From: Nocardioides sp. PD653-B2
GTDB lineage: Bacteria > Actinomycetota > Actinomycetes > Propionibacteriales > Nocardioidaceae
Direction of reading: 5' to 3'
DNA length: 64,000 bases
Assembly: GCF_002117935.1 (NCBI RefSeq)
Contig: NZ_BDJE01000017.1
Location: 62,001-126,000, forward strand
In this document: positions 33,199-42,481 of the stretch, one piece after another
Layout of the letters: each line of letters begins with the position of its first letter
Position numbering within the stretch: the first letter of the stretch is position 1
The notes under the pieces: model-generated
Told to the model about the DNA's origin: nothing
The model's database searches: none
Seen by the model: only the letters and a program-made list of their open reading frames with translations
Program-made: the position numbers and the translations under genes

Positions 33199-36100
33199 GC
33201 GACTTCCTCGGGAACGGCGGTGCGTTTGATTCGCTGGAGCGTGTCGACGATGACCTCGACATCAGCATCGGGGAAGAAGTAGTCGGGGCCGGTGGGCGCG
33301 TGGTCTGTGTAGGGGGATTCGAAGAGGCGGGCCGGCTCCATGACCCCGTTCTTGGTGAGCTCGTCGATGATGAGGTTCACGAAGCGCACCTGGTCGGCGG
33401 AGAACTTGGTGCTGTCGAGGTAGTTCTCGAAGGCCTCGAGTGCCGCGGACCGATCGAGGCCGACGAGGCTGCGGACGAAGATGCCGAGGCCGCCGCCCTG
33501 CTCGGTGGCCCAAGCGATGTCGACGTGCTGGCCGCCGGAGGCGACGAGCATCTGCTCCAGCTCGGTGAGGTCGTCCGCCGTGAGCTGCTTGTTGCGGCGA
33601 AGGCGCTGAAGGGCGAGGTTGTCGAGGTGTTCGCGCAGGTAGGCCTCTGCCTTGGCGCGGAAGCGCTCGAAGTTCGTGCCGGGCGTGACTCTGGGTAGGA
33701 CGACTTCGATGCCCTCGCCGAGGATGTCCTCAAAGTCGGTGTAGACGGGGTTGCGCGACGTCTTCTCGATGAAGCGGGCAAGGCCGCGCAGCTTGCGGCG
33801 CGCTTCCTCGAGCATGGACAGGGTGACGTCGATCCACCATTCGTCGCCGGCGACCGACTCCAGCAGCACCGCCTGCTCGGCGACACTTGGGATAGTTGTC
33901 TTGCCGAGCAGCGCGGAGGCGATGCGCTGCACGGTCTCACGCAGTCGTTCGGCGAGGACAGCGTCGCCGTCGAGCTGGGCGAGCTGGCGACGCAGGATGA
34001 GCAGGTCGAAGCGCTTGGCGTCCTCATCCTCGTCATGAACCGACGACGGAAGTCCGGCGAGCGCGAGCAGTGGCTCGGTATCCTCCGCCGCGATCGACCC
34101 CCAGGCGCCGGTGTCGGCGTACTTCTCGACTGCCTTGCGGTGCGGGCGGACAACGAAGTTGTCGAGGTTCATCCCGGCAACGACTTCGTGCAACGTCGAG
34201 GCGGTCGAGGTCCGCAGGTCGGGCTCGGTGTCACCCAGCCCGATCACCAACCCGAGGCGCGCCTCGAAGAGACGCTGAGACAGCGACTTCTGGATCTGAC
34301 CCTGCGAGCCGGGGAGATCCTGGCTGAAGTACTCGAGATTGCCGCAGAAGTCGAAGACGAGGAAGTCCTCCTTGTCCTCGTCGGGGCCGAACAGATCTGG
34401 GCACAGGCGAGTGCCGCGGCCGATCATCTGCCAGAACTTCGACTTCGAGCGGACCATCTTGAAGAAGACGAGGTTGACGACTTCGGGGACGTCGATGCCG
34501 GTGTCGAGCATGTCGACGCTGATCGCGATGTGCGGCGCCTTGTCCTTGATCGAGAAGTCGTCGATCAGTGACTGCGCGTACGGCGTGCCATGGGTGATCA
34601 CGCGGGCGAAGTGGCCGGCTAGCTCGGGATAGGCGAGATTGAAGCGTTTCTCGATGAACTCGGCGTGCTTCTGGCTCTTGGCGAAGACGATCGTCTTGCC
34701 CAGTCGGTCGGCGCCGGCCACCTTGTAGCCCTGGATCATCAGCGATTCGAGGACCTTGTCGACCGTGTCCTCGTTGAAGAGGAACCGGTTGAGGTCCTCG
34801 GCGTCGACCTCTTCGGGCGGACCGTCCTCGCCCCAGTCGAGGGCGTCCCACTGGTCCTTCTCTTCCTCGGTGAGGTCGTCGTACTTGATGCCCGACCGCA
34901 GGAACTGGGTGCCGACGCTGATGCCCTTCGGTGGCACGAGGTAGCTGGACTCGACGGCCTCGTCGAGGGAGTAGTTGTCAGTGGGCACGCCGTCTTCGAG
35001 ATGGAACAGTCGGTAGGTGTTGTGGTCGACCTCGTCCTTCGGCGTCGCCGTCAGGCCGACGAGCAGCGCGTCGAAGTAGTCGAAGATCGCGCCGTACTTG
35101 GCGTAGACGGAGCGGTGGGCCTCGTCGATGACGATGAGATCGAAGTAGCCCGGCCCGAATCGACGGAGGCCGCCGTCGACCTCATTGATGAGGTTCATCA
35201 TCGTCGGGTACGTCGAGACGTAGACGCGACCCTCGATGGCCTTCTCGGTCACGAGGTTCACGGTCGTCGAGCCGGGCAGGTGCTCCTTGAATGCGTTCGC
35301 CGCCTGGCGCACCAAGGCTGTGCGGTCAGCGAGGAACAGCACACGCTTGACCCAGTTCGCCTTCTGGAGCAGGTCGACCAGAGCGATGGTGGTGCGGGTC
35401 TTGCCTGACCCGGTGGCCATAACAAGGAGGGCCTCGCGCTGCTTGCGGTCGAACGCATCGCCCACGGCCTTGATTGCTCGCACTTGGTAGGGCCGGCCGG
35501 CGATGTCGGTGTTCACCTGCGCAGACGACAACGCGAGCTTGGTCTGGCGGCGCTGGATCAGCAGCTCCAGCTCGTCGCGGGTGTAGAACCCCTGGGTCTG
35601 CCGCGGCGGATAGCCGCCGGCGTCGTCCCAGATCCGGTGTTCGTAGCCGTTGGTGTAGAAGATCACTGGTCGTCGGCCGAACTGCTTCTCCAGGCAGTCG
35701 GCGTAGAGCTTGGCTTGCTGCTGGCCGACCTCGGGTGACTTGGAGGTGCGCTTGGCCTCGACCACCGCCAGTGGCAGAGCATCGGCGCCCCACAGGACGT
35801 AGTCGACGAATCCCTTGCCCTCGGCGTTGGGCATGCCGTTGACGGGGTACTCGCGGTCGCGCTCTTCATCCAGCGTCCACCCGGCCTCGTGCAGCAGGAC
35901 GTCGATGAACAGATCGCGGGCGGCGGCTTCGTCGTAGTCGCGCGTGTCGGGCGCGGCAGCTGCCTGGGCGGCTGCGATCTGAGTCTTCAGCTCGGCGATC
36001 TCCGCCTCGTGGGCGGCCAGTCGCTCGTCCTTCTCGGCGAGCTCGCGGGCGTGGGCCTCGTCCTGCTCCTTGAACTTCGCAGCGAGGCGGGCAACCTCCT

Positions 36101-36554
36101 CGCGCGACAGCGGCGCGGCTTTGGCTGCGTGGGCCGGGTCGAACTGGGCCTGTAGCGGCACCACCTTCGGCGCAGGGGAGTGATGGTACGACGTCCACAC
36201 GACGACGTTGAACAGCTCGCGCAGCACCGCGAGCGACACATCGGGACGGATCTGCCGGTTCTCGTGGACGGCCGTATTGGCGATGCGACGGATCGCGGTC
36301 AGCTTCTGCGTGATGCCCTGCGGCACCTTGGCCTTGAACGCAGCGTCGTTGATCTTCGCCGCGAGGTCGTCGCGGTAGGGGATGGGCAGCGAGAGGACGT
36401 CGTAGAGATAGCCGACGAGCTCCTCGACCACCCGGCGGCTGTAGAAGCACGCGGAGCGAGGGTCCGACGCGAGGTACGACTCAGCCCGGGCGCAGTCGTC
36501 GTGCAGTGACGGCAGCGTCTGGCGGACGAAGTCGAAGTTACCCACGGAGTGCAT
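33195..36554 (-). CDS. hsdR: Type I restriction endonuclease subunit R (EcoEI-like)
   Basis: 1119 aa. An N-terminal DUF4145-like domain (~1-120, CARAESYLASDPRSACFYSR) is followed by a coiled coil (~165-205), then the nuclease domain with VDYVLWGADALPLAVVEAKR (D-x(n)-E-x-K). The SF2 translocase has Walker A VMATGSGKTRT, DEAH in VIDEAHRSVY, VGLTATP and IGRGTRLCPDL. A C-terminal EcoEI_R_C-type region follows. It cleaves DNA at collision sites after ATP-driven translocation when the HsdS target is unmethylated. 36 bp after hsdM2, overlapping the next gene by 4 bp. Complete. Confidence 0.93.
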   Translation of the reverse strand: MHSVGNFDFVRQTLPSLHDDCARAESYLASDPRSACFYSRRVVEELVGYLYDVLSLPIPYRDDLAAKINDAAFKAKVPQGITQKLTAIRRIANTAVHENRQIRPDVSLAVLRELFNVVVWTSYHHSPAPKVVPLQAQFDPAHAAKAAPLSREEVARLAAKFKEQDEAHARELAEKDERLAAHEAEIAELKTQIAAAQAAAAPDTRDYDEAAARDLFIDVLLHEAGWTLDEERDREYPVNGMPNAEGKGFVDYVLWGADALPLAVVEAKRTSKSPEVGQQQAKLYADCLEKQFGRRPVIFYTNGYEHRIWDDAGGYPPRQTQGFYTRDELELLIQRRQTKLALSSAQVNTDIAGRPYQVRAIKAVGDAFDRKQREALLVMATGSGKTRTTIALVDLLQKANWVKRVLFLADRTALVRQAANAFKEHLPGSTTVNLVTEKAIEGRVYVSTYPTMMNLINEVDGGLRRFGPGYFDLIVIDEAHRSVYAKYGAIFDYFDALLVGLTATPKDEVDHNTYRLFHLEDGVPTDNYSLDEAVESSYLVPPKGISVGTQFLRSGIKYDDLTEEEKDQWDALDWGEDGPPEEVDAEDLNRFLFNEDTVDKVLESLMIQGYKVAGADRLGKTIVFAKSQKHAEFIEKRFNLAYPELAGHFARVITHGTPYAQSLIDDFSIKDKAPHIAISVDMLDTGIDVPEVVNLVFFKMVRSKSKFWQMIGRGTRLCPDLFGPDEDKEDFLVFDFCGNLEYFSQDLPGSQGQIQKSLSQRLFEARLGLVIGLGDTEPDLRTSTASTLHEVVAGMNLDNFVVRPHRKAVEKYADTGAWGSIAAEDTEPLLALAGLPSSVHDEDEDAKRFDLLILRRQLAQLDGDAVLAERLRETVQRIASALLGKTTIPSVAEQAVLLESVAGDEWWIDVTLSMLEEARRKLRGLARFIEKTSRNPVYTDFEDILGEGIEVVLPRVTPGTNFERFRAKAEAYLREHLDNLALQRLRRNKQLTADDLTELEQMLVASGGQHVDIAWATEQGGGLGIFVRSLVGLDRSAALEAFENYLDSTKFSADQVRFVNLIIDELTKNGVMEPARLFESPYTDHAPTGPDYFFPDADVEVIVDTLQRIKRTAVPEEVA

Positions 36555-36590
36555 CCTGCCGAATCGGAGTAGGCGCGTGTTGGAAAGCCT

Positions 36591-38036
36591 TCACCCGAGC
36601 AGGTCCTCCAGTTCAGTGACGCCCCTTTCGATCTCGGCATTGAGGGCCTTGATGTCTGCAAGGATTTCTCTGGGTGGGCGCGTGGACCCGGTGTCCTCGG
36701 GGGTCTCTTGATACCGGCTCGGCGTGAGCAGATAGTCGTTGGCGGCGATCTCGTCGCGCGGCACAAAGAAGCTCTGGTCGGAGCGCTTCCGCGACAACTC
36801 AGGGCTGGCCGGATCCTCCCGGGTCTTCCAGCGAGCGAGGACGTCATGGAGGTCATTCGCAGCCACGGGCGTGCGCTTCTTGTCGAGAGACCGACCGTCG
36901 GCGCGAAGGTCGTAGAACCACACGCGGTCGGTACCGCCGACCCCTGTCTTGGTGAAGACCAGGATCGCGGTCTGGGTCGCCGAGAATGGTTCGTAGGCGG
37001 CGGGCGGCACCTTGATGACGGCATCGAGTTTGTGGTCGTCGACGAGGGCCTTACGCAGGGCCAGTTGGGCCTTGTGAGTTCCGAACAGCACCCCTTCGGG
37101 AACGATCACTGTGGCTCGGCCACCGAGTTGCAGAAGGCTGAGCACTCGGCCGACGAACAAAGGCGCCTTTGTCGTCGATTTCACGTCCCTGTGCAGGTCC
37201 TTGTCGAGGGCCGACTTCTCGACCGACCCATTGAACGGGGGGTTGGTCAGCACAAGCGAGTACCGACCAACATCATCATCCGGCATGGCCGCCAGCGAGT
37301 CGCGGCGGCGAACGTCGGGGGTGTCGATGCCGTGGAGAAGCAGGTTCATGGTGGACATGCGCGCGAAGGCCGGGTCGTTGTCGAACCCGTGCAACAAGCC
37401 GTGCTGGAAGTGCTTGCGAGTTGTGTCGTCCAGGAGAAGCTCCGGGTTCGTCTCGCGGAGGTAGTTGGCGGCGTACACGAGGAAACCACCTGACCCACTC
37501 GCGGGGTCGGCGATCAGATCGCCGGGTTGCGGATCGACCAGCCTGACCATCAGGTCGACCAGGTGCCGTGGCGTGGGGAAGCCCCCGCTGCTGTTCTTGG
37601 TGGTGATCTTCGAGATCAGGTACTCGTAGACGGCTCCATTGGCCGCCGGAGACGAGTACGGCACCTTGTCGATGAGATCGACCATCCGGCTGAGTGCACT
37701 TGGCGAAGGAATCGTGAACACGACGTCGGTGAAGGTCCCGCCGCGCTCGCGGAGGAAGTGAATGACCGTGGTCTCGAACAGCCCGAACATCCTGCTCGCC
37801 TCAAGGTTCTTCAGCCTCGACCAGCGGAGTTCCTCGGTCTCCGCGTCGAAGATTGGGTTCTCGATCGGCCTACCGATGACGTTGGCCTTCTTCTCGGCGG
37901 CGGTGTGGATGACGTCGAGTCGTCGAACTGCCAGGAGCAAGGTCGCTTGGGCGACGATGTCGTAACCGTCCTCAGTCCCGACCTCCTCGAAGGCATCCCA
38001 AAGTTCGTCGATCACCTGCTTGAAGTCAGTGGCCAT
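36591..38036 (-). CDS. Second type I DNA methyltransferase subunit M (divergent)
   Basis: 481 aa beginning MATDFKQVIDELWDAFEEVG. SAM-binding motif DPASGSGGFLVYAAN and catalytic motif LVLTNPPFNGS identify an N6-adenine methyltransferase. The HsdM N-terminal helical domain and the C-terminal REILADIKALNAEIERGVTELEDLL helix, which packs on HsdS, are present. It differs clearly from the other M subunit at 40476-41972, so it is not a recent copy. No second HsdS accompanies it. It lies between an hsdR fragment and the complete hsdR. Confidence 0.88.
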   Translation of the reverse strand: MATDFKQVIDELWDAFEEVGTEDGYDIVAQATLLLAVRRLDVIHTAAEKKANVIGRPIENPIFDAETEELRWSRLKNLEASRMFGLFETTVIHFLRERGGTFTDVVFTIPSPSALSRMVDLIDKVPYSSPAANGAVYEYLISKITTKNSSGGFPTPRHLVDLMVRLVDPQPGDLIADPASGSGGFLVYAANYLRETNPELLLDDTTRKHFQHGLLHGFDNDPAFARMSTMNLLLHGIDTPDVRRRDSLAAMPDDDVGRYSLVLTNPPFNGSVEKSALDKDLHRDVKSTTKAPLFVGRVLSLLQLGGRATVIVPEGVLFGTHKAQLALRKALVDDHKLDAVIKVPPAAYEPFSATQTAILVFTKTGVGGTDRVWFYDLRADGRSLDKKRTPVAANDLHDVLARWKTREDPASPELSRKRSDQSFFVPRDEIAANDYLLTPSRYQETPEDTGSTRPPREILADIKALNAEIERGVTELEDLLG

Positions 38037-38118
38037 CCATGACTCCTGCTGTCTGCGCCGACTTGAAGGAATCCAGGGTGTGTAAGTCCACTCGCCGTAC
38101 CGGGCCTCGGCAAGGGCG

Positions 38119-38208
38119 TGAGCGAGGATGAGGCGAGAGGTACGACTCGGCCCGGGCGTTGTCGCCGTGTAGAAACGGCAGCGCCTGGCGGACAGAGGAC
38201 TTCCCCAT
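38119..38208 (-). pseudogene. Truncated duplicate of the hsdR 5' end
   Basis: ATG 38208 opens 9 nt after the nuclease stop and reads SVRQALPFLHGDNARAESYL, matching the hsdR start at 36554 (FVRQTLPSLHDDCARAESYL) over about 30 codons. DNA-level similarity (e.g. GCCTGGCGGAC, GAGGTACGACTC) stops after HPRS. It marks where the ancestral hsdR began before hsdM2 and a complete hsdR came to lie downstream. Confidence 0.7.
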
Positions 38209-38217
38209 GTCTGACGA

Positions 38218-39309
38218 CTACTCGCCGTCGTCGTCGATGTCGAAGCGGTTCGCAAGCCGCTCCAGGGTGAATTCCTGACGGAGCTTGCACGAGGTGTTGG
38301 GGTTGTAGAACAAGCCCGGCTCACTGTAGGCCTCGGCCAGGGGGACGGCAGCCAGCCATCTGACGGGGAGTACCCATTCGGAGATGTCGTCTGTCTCCGT
38401 CTGGCCGGGCTCGATGTGCTGGTAGTTGCCCCGGAGTTTCTCCTGGGCCAGGGGTGTCCACTCGCCCTCATGCAGGACGAGTGCGGCATCGAATCGCTTG
38501 GCATCCGCGAGAGTCACCCCAACTCCCACATAGCCACTCCCCGGCACGTAGACATTGACCCGGTGGCCGACGGGGATCGTGCGCAACGTCCCTGACGAGC
38601 GCGCTGATCCTCCAGCGGACACGAATCCGAGCTCCAATCCGTCTTGCCAGTCGCGGCCGTGGGTGGCGAAGTTGACGTACCAGTCAAGTCCGTTCCAGGC
38701 GGCGCGCTTGCTCTTCTTGCCTCCCGTGGTCGCGGTCGGTGTCTCGTCGTCCGACGCCGTAAGCCAGGAGCGGGCGAGGTAGCGACGCCCGTCGTCCTCG
38801 AGATAGGAGAAGAAGACCGCGTTGACCGGGACACCGAAGTCGCGAAGGTAGTTGACGATCCGCTCCGAGCTGGCGTCGAGCTCGGCAGCCACGATGGTGA
38901 GGCTGAGGTCACCGTTGAGCTCGTCGGGCGGCGCGCTTCCGAAGACGTCCTCGAACGCGGCCTCGAATGGCTGGTCGAGGTGCTTGGTTGCGATGTCGAT
39001 GATGTCGTCGCGCGACAGTGTCGAGGCCCAGGAGCCGTAGTCGAGCACCTGGGCGACGACCTCTCGTGGAGTCTTGTCGCGCTTGAGCTCCAACAGGTGC
39101 AGGTTTCCGTCGGCGTCGATCGCCAGCAGGTCGAGACGTGGACCGTACGGCGTGATCACCTCGCTGCCGATGACCAGCAAGCGCTCGCCGAGCAGTGACG
39201 GGTCGCGTTTCAGGAACTCGTGCAGGTCCTTCTCTGCGGGGAGTACGGACGCCGTCAGCGGCTTCGGCTCATCGCCGTCGATGCGCCACATCCTCATTTC
39301 AACCGGCAT
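38218..39309 (-). CDS. PD-(D/E)XK nuclease-like protein of the restriction operon
   Basis: 363 aa. The N-terminal half carries a NucS/DUF91-like nuclease core: RLDLLAIDADGNLHLLELKR gives D60 and E74-x-K76. The C-terminal half contains a region around AWNGLDWYVNFATHGRDW of unknown role, with a Cys-free end. Starts 3 bp after the hsdS stop, inside the type I operon. It may be a supplementary restriction nuclease or a protein limiting self-damage. Confidence 0.8.
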   Translation of the reverse strand: MPVEMRMWRIDGDEPKPLTASVLPAEKDLHEFLKRDPSLLGERLLVIGSEVITPYGPRLDLLAIDADGNLHLLELKRDKTPREVVAQVLDYGSWASTLSRDDIIDIATKHLDQPFEAAFEDVFGSAPPDELNGDLSLTIVAAELDASSERIVNYLRDFGVPVNAVFFSYLEDDGRRYLARSWLTASDDETPTATTGGKKSKRAAWNGLDWYVNFATHGRDWQDGLELGFVSAGGSARSSGTLRTIPVGHRVNVYVPGSGYVGVGVTLADAKRFDAALVLHEGEWTPLAQEKLRGNYQHIEPGQTETDDISEWVLPVRWLAAVPLAEAYSEPGLFYNPNTSCKLRQEFTLERLANRFDIDDDGE

Positions 39310-39312
39310 CGG

Positions 39313-40479
39313 TCACAGCTCCCCTCGGAATGCGCGGGACTGGAGGGAGGCGAACAGGTGTGCATCCTCGGATGCCGCGTATTCAACCCGTGCCCGCTGG
39401 TCCTGTATGAGTTCGATTCGCGTGGCGAACTTGCGCTGCAGCGACAGTGGTGGAACCTCCAGGGGAAGCTTCGCCAGCCGCGCTTTCGAGATGTTCGGCA
39501 TGCTCGACGCCGAGCCACTCGAAAGGTCACGAACGGCCGGGCGCTTCTGCGGGTTCATCATCAATGCCTGGAAATAGCGCCTGTCGAGTCGATCCGCGTC
39601 GAGGTGCAGTCGGAAGATGAGATCAGGCAGGAGGAGGCGGGGACGCACCGCGTCGACAAGTGCAACTGCTCCGACCAACTCGCGCGTGTTCTTGCGAGTC
39701 ATCAGGACATCACCACTGTGAACCTCGGTTGAGGCCATGCCGCCCACGTGGCCGGAGTACGCCTTGTTCTCTCCGGCCTGAAAGCGCCCATAGGTGACGG
39801 CACCGAGCTTCAGCACCCCCCACTCGTCGGGTTCCGCAGGCCGCGCATGGCAGTTCGGGCTCGTGCCGTTGTCGACCTTCGGCACGAGTTCTCCGAACGG
39901 GACCATTTCCCAGCGGCCTTCGCGCAAGCTGCCGAACATGTCGTGGAAGACCGACTGGGTGAGGGCATCTAGGTGCGTGAGAACTTGGCGGCGCTTGGTG
40001 CGGAGGGCGTCGGCGTGGTCGAGAATCGCGGCGATGCGGCGCTGCTCGGAGACTGGGGGCAGATGTAGGTCGTATCGGAGGAGTTGCTCGCGGTTGAGCT
40101 TCGGAATGTTTGCGCGGTTCGACAAGGACGTCGCGTAGTCGAGGAAGTCTTGGCTGCGGAGTACGTAAGCGACGTACTCGGGGGTGGCGAGATTGCGGTC
40201 GACATCGAGCGCGTACATGTCCGCACTACAAACCCCCGCGAGGTCGACGAGGGCTACCTTGTTCAGGTTGGGACGAATCTTCGAGTACAAGACGTCGCCT
40301 GCCTCGAATCGATACTTGCCGCTGGTTACGCCGTCCTCGCGAGCGGTCCGATATCCAAGTAGACGTCCGGAGCCCTTCTCGATGGAGTCGGGCGCGATAT
40401 GGGGCAGGTGGGCGAACTCCGGACGAGTTGGATCAACAAGCGATGACCGAACAGTGCAGACATCGCCGAGCGTGGTCAC
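39313..40479 (-). CDS. hsdS: Type I restriction specificity subunit S
   Basis: 388 aa with two target-recognition domains and two conserved spacer helices. TRD1 covers ~1-150 and ends with LPPVSEQRRIAAILDHADAL. TRD2 covers ~190-345 (WEMVPFGELVPKVDNGTSPN) and ends with VPPLSLQRKFATRIELIQDQ. Each TRD reads half of a bipartite DNA target. The target cannot be deduced by eye. ATG overlaps the hsdM1 stop by 4 bp. Confidence 0.92.
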   Translation of the reverse strand: MTTLGDVCTVRSSLVDPTRPEFAHLPHIAPDSIEKGSGRLLGYRTAREDGVTSGKYRFEAGDVLYSKIRPNLNKVALVDLAGVCSADMYALDVDRNLATPEYVAYVLRSQDFLDYATSLSNRANIPKLNREQLLRYDLHLPPVSEQRRIAAILDHADALRTKRRQVLTHLDALTQSVFHDMFGSLREGRWEMVPFGELVPKVDNGTSPNCHARPAEPDEWGVLKLGAVTYGRFQAGENKAYSGHVGGMASTEVHSGDVLMTRKNTRELVGAVALVDAVRPRLLLPDLIFRLHLDADRLDRRYFQALMMNPQKRPAVRDLSSGSASSMPNISKARLAKLPLEVPPLSLQRKFATRIELIQDQRARVEYAASEDAHLFASLQSRAFRGEL

Positions 40480-41972
40480 GAGAGCATCGCCTTCAGCTCG
40501 GCGAGGCCTTTGGCGATCTCCTCTTCCAGAGCCTCGATGTCGGCAACGATCTCCAGCGGGGCTCGGTGCTCGATCTCGTCGTGAACGATCTCTTTGTAGC
40601 GGTTCAGCGAGAGGTCGTAGCCCTGGATGACGATGTCGCTCTTGGACACGAGGAAGGACTGCTCGGTGCGGGCTCGGTTTTTCTCCCCGTCGCGGTGCTG
40701 CCAGCGAGTGAGCACATCGGGGAGGTCGTTGGCCTCGACCGGGTTGCGCTTGTCGTCGAGCGAGAAGCCGTCGGCGCGGACATCGTAGAACCAGACGTCG
40801 TCGGTCCCGCCCGAGTTCGTCTTGGTGAAGAACAGGATCGCGGTCGAGACGCCGGCGTACGGACGGAAGACACCGGACGGCAGCTTCACGACGGCGTCAA
40901 GCTTCTGGTCCTCCACCAGAGTCTTGCGAAGCGCCTTGTGCGCCGTACTCGAACCGAACAGCACGCCATCAGGGACGATCACCGCTGCGCGGCCGCCGGG
41001 CTTAAGGATCTTCAGGAACAGCGCGAGGAAGAGCAACTCGGTCTTCTTCGTCTTCACGATCCGCTGGAGGTCCTTGGCGGTGGCCTCGTAGTCCAGCGAT
41101 CCCGCGAACGGCGGGTTGGCGAGGATGAGGGTGTACTTGTCCGCGTCGCCGGCGGCTCCCTCGGAGAGGGAGTCGCGATAGCGGATGTCAGGGGACTCGA
41201 TGCCGTGCAGCAGCATGTTCATGCTGCCGATGCGCAGCATGGTGGAGTCGAAGTCGTAGCCGTGGAACATCGACTGGTGGAAGTGCTTGCGCTGCAATGA
41301 GTCGAGCAGAGCTTCGGCGTGGGTCTCACGGACGTACTCGCTCGCGGCGACGAGGAAGCCGCCCGTGCCGCACGCCGGGTCGCAGATCTCGTCGGACGGC
41401 TGTGGCGCGGTCATCTTGACCATGAGCTCGATGATGTGGCGCGGCGTGCGGAACTGACCGTTGACGCCGGCGGACGCGATCTTGGAGAGCAGGTACTCGT
41501 ACAGGTCGCCATTGGTGTCGCGGTCCGCCATCGGGATGTCATCGAGCATGTCGACGACCTTCGACAGCAGCGCCGGGGTCGGGATGGTGAAGCGGGCGTC
41601 CTTCATGTGCTCGCTGTAGGTGGTGCCGTCACCCAGGGCGCGAAGCAACGGGAACACCTCTTCAGCGATGGTCTTGTGCATCACCTCGGGCGACGTGTTC
41701 TTGAACTGGCCCCACCGAAGGTGTGCCTGACCAGGCAGGAACACTGGGCTCTCGACCTCGGTCTTCGTGACGCGGGCCTTCGTCTCGGCCAGCGTTTGGA
41801 TGTCATCGAGGCGGCGGATGAACAGCAGGTAGGTGATCTGCTCGATGACCTCCAGGGGGTTGCTGATGCCGCCAGACCAGAAGGCGTCCCAGACGCGGTC
41901 GATCTTGCTCTTCAGCTCACCCGTGATCACTGGCGCAACTCTAGTGAGCGCACGGCGTTCAGACCGGGACAT
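40476..41972 (-). CDS. hsdM: Type I DNA methyltransferase subunit M (first)
   Basis: 498 aa. N-terminal HsdM helical domain (IDRVWDAFWSGGISNPLEVI), SAM motif DPACGTGGFLVAASEYV, catalytic LILANPPFAGS, and the C-terminal HsdS-binding helix (EIVADIEALEEEIAKGLAEL). The open frame starts upstream, but ATG 41972 follows AGGAGG at 6-nt spacing. First gene of the restriction operon, divergent from xis, with 164 bp between starts. Confidence 0.93.
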   Translation of the reverse strand: MSRSERRALTRVAPVITGELKSKIDRVWDAFWSGGISNPLEVIEQITYLLFIRRLDDIQTLAETKARVTKTEVESPVFLPGQAHLRWGQFKNTSPEVMHKTIAEEVFPLLRALGDGTTYSEHMKDARFTIPTPALLSKVVDMLDDIPMADRDTNGDLYEYLLSKIASAGVNGQFRTPRHIIELMVKMTAPQPSDEICDPACGTGGFLVAASEYVRETHAEALLDSLQRKHFHQSMFHGYDFDSTMLRIGSMNMLLHGIESPDIRYRDSLSEGAAGDADKYTLILANPPFAGSLDYEATAKDLQRIVKTKKTELLFLALFLKILKPGGRAAVIVPDGVLFGSSTAHKALRKTLVEDQKLDAVVKLPSGVFRPYAGVSTAILFFTKTNSGGTDDVWFYDVRADGFSLDDKRNPVEANDLPDVLTRWQHRDGEKNRARTEQSFLVSKSDIVIQGYDLSLNRYKEIVHDEIEHRAPLEIVADIEALEEEIAKGLAELKAMLS

Positions 41973-42136
41973 TGGCCACCTCCTGCCGCCCGGGATCTCC
42001 AGGCAGAGCCCTGCAGGATGGCTGTTGCCACCGACACAAGTGGTCATGTTGCACACGCTGATGGCCACTCGCTGCCGCGCGTCGGCCTTGGGGAACGAGG
42101 GCGGCCAGACGGGCCGCCACCGACCCAGGAGTCCCC

Positions 42137-42343
42137 ATGGCTGCCACCATCACTCGCAAGCTCGTGTCCCTCACCGATGCGGCCGACGTCCTCGCCGTCT
42201 CGACGAAGACCGTCCGTCGCTACATCGCCGACGGGCATCTCGAGGCCGTGCGTCTCGGGCGCAAGACGCTGCGGATCAAGCTCGACTCGATCGACAGGTT
42301 CATCGATGCGCGGCCGGTCGGCGGCTGGAGGCGCGCGGGATGA
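42137..42343 (+). CDS. xis: Excisionase (MerR/Xis-type HTH)
   Basis: 68 aa with one winged HTH: VSLTDAADVLAVSTKTVRRY, wing LEAVRLGRKTLRIKLDSIDR. AGGAG precedes the ATG. It lies 138 bp from the right attachment site and is transcribed toward it, while int lies just inside the left site and is transcribed away from it. In the excised circle the order would therefore be xis-attP-int on one strand. Confidence 0.82.
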   Translation: MAATITRKLVSLTDAADVLAVSTKTVRRYIADGHLEAVRLGRKTLRIKLDSIDRFIDARPVGGWRRAG

Positions 42344-42345
42344 GT

Positions 42346-42383
42346 GGTTTGGAGGCTCGCTTCGCTCGCACCTCAACCACCGG
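42346..42383. repeat. REP-like palindromic element
   Basis: GGTTTGGAGG (42346-42355) and CCTCAACC (42371-42378) form an imperfect stem around the loop CTCGCTTCGCTCGCA. The sequence is the dispersed Nocardioides-type repeat. It starts 2 nt after the xis stop and may act as a terminator. Confidence 0.6.
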
Positions 42384-42481
42384 GGAGCGATCAGACGCGG
42401 TCAGAAAGGCCGGTTCGTTGTTCCCCGAATGTTCCCCGAATTGGAGAGAGACCCTCGAAAGGGCCTCTGACCTGCGGTTAT

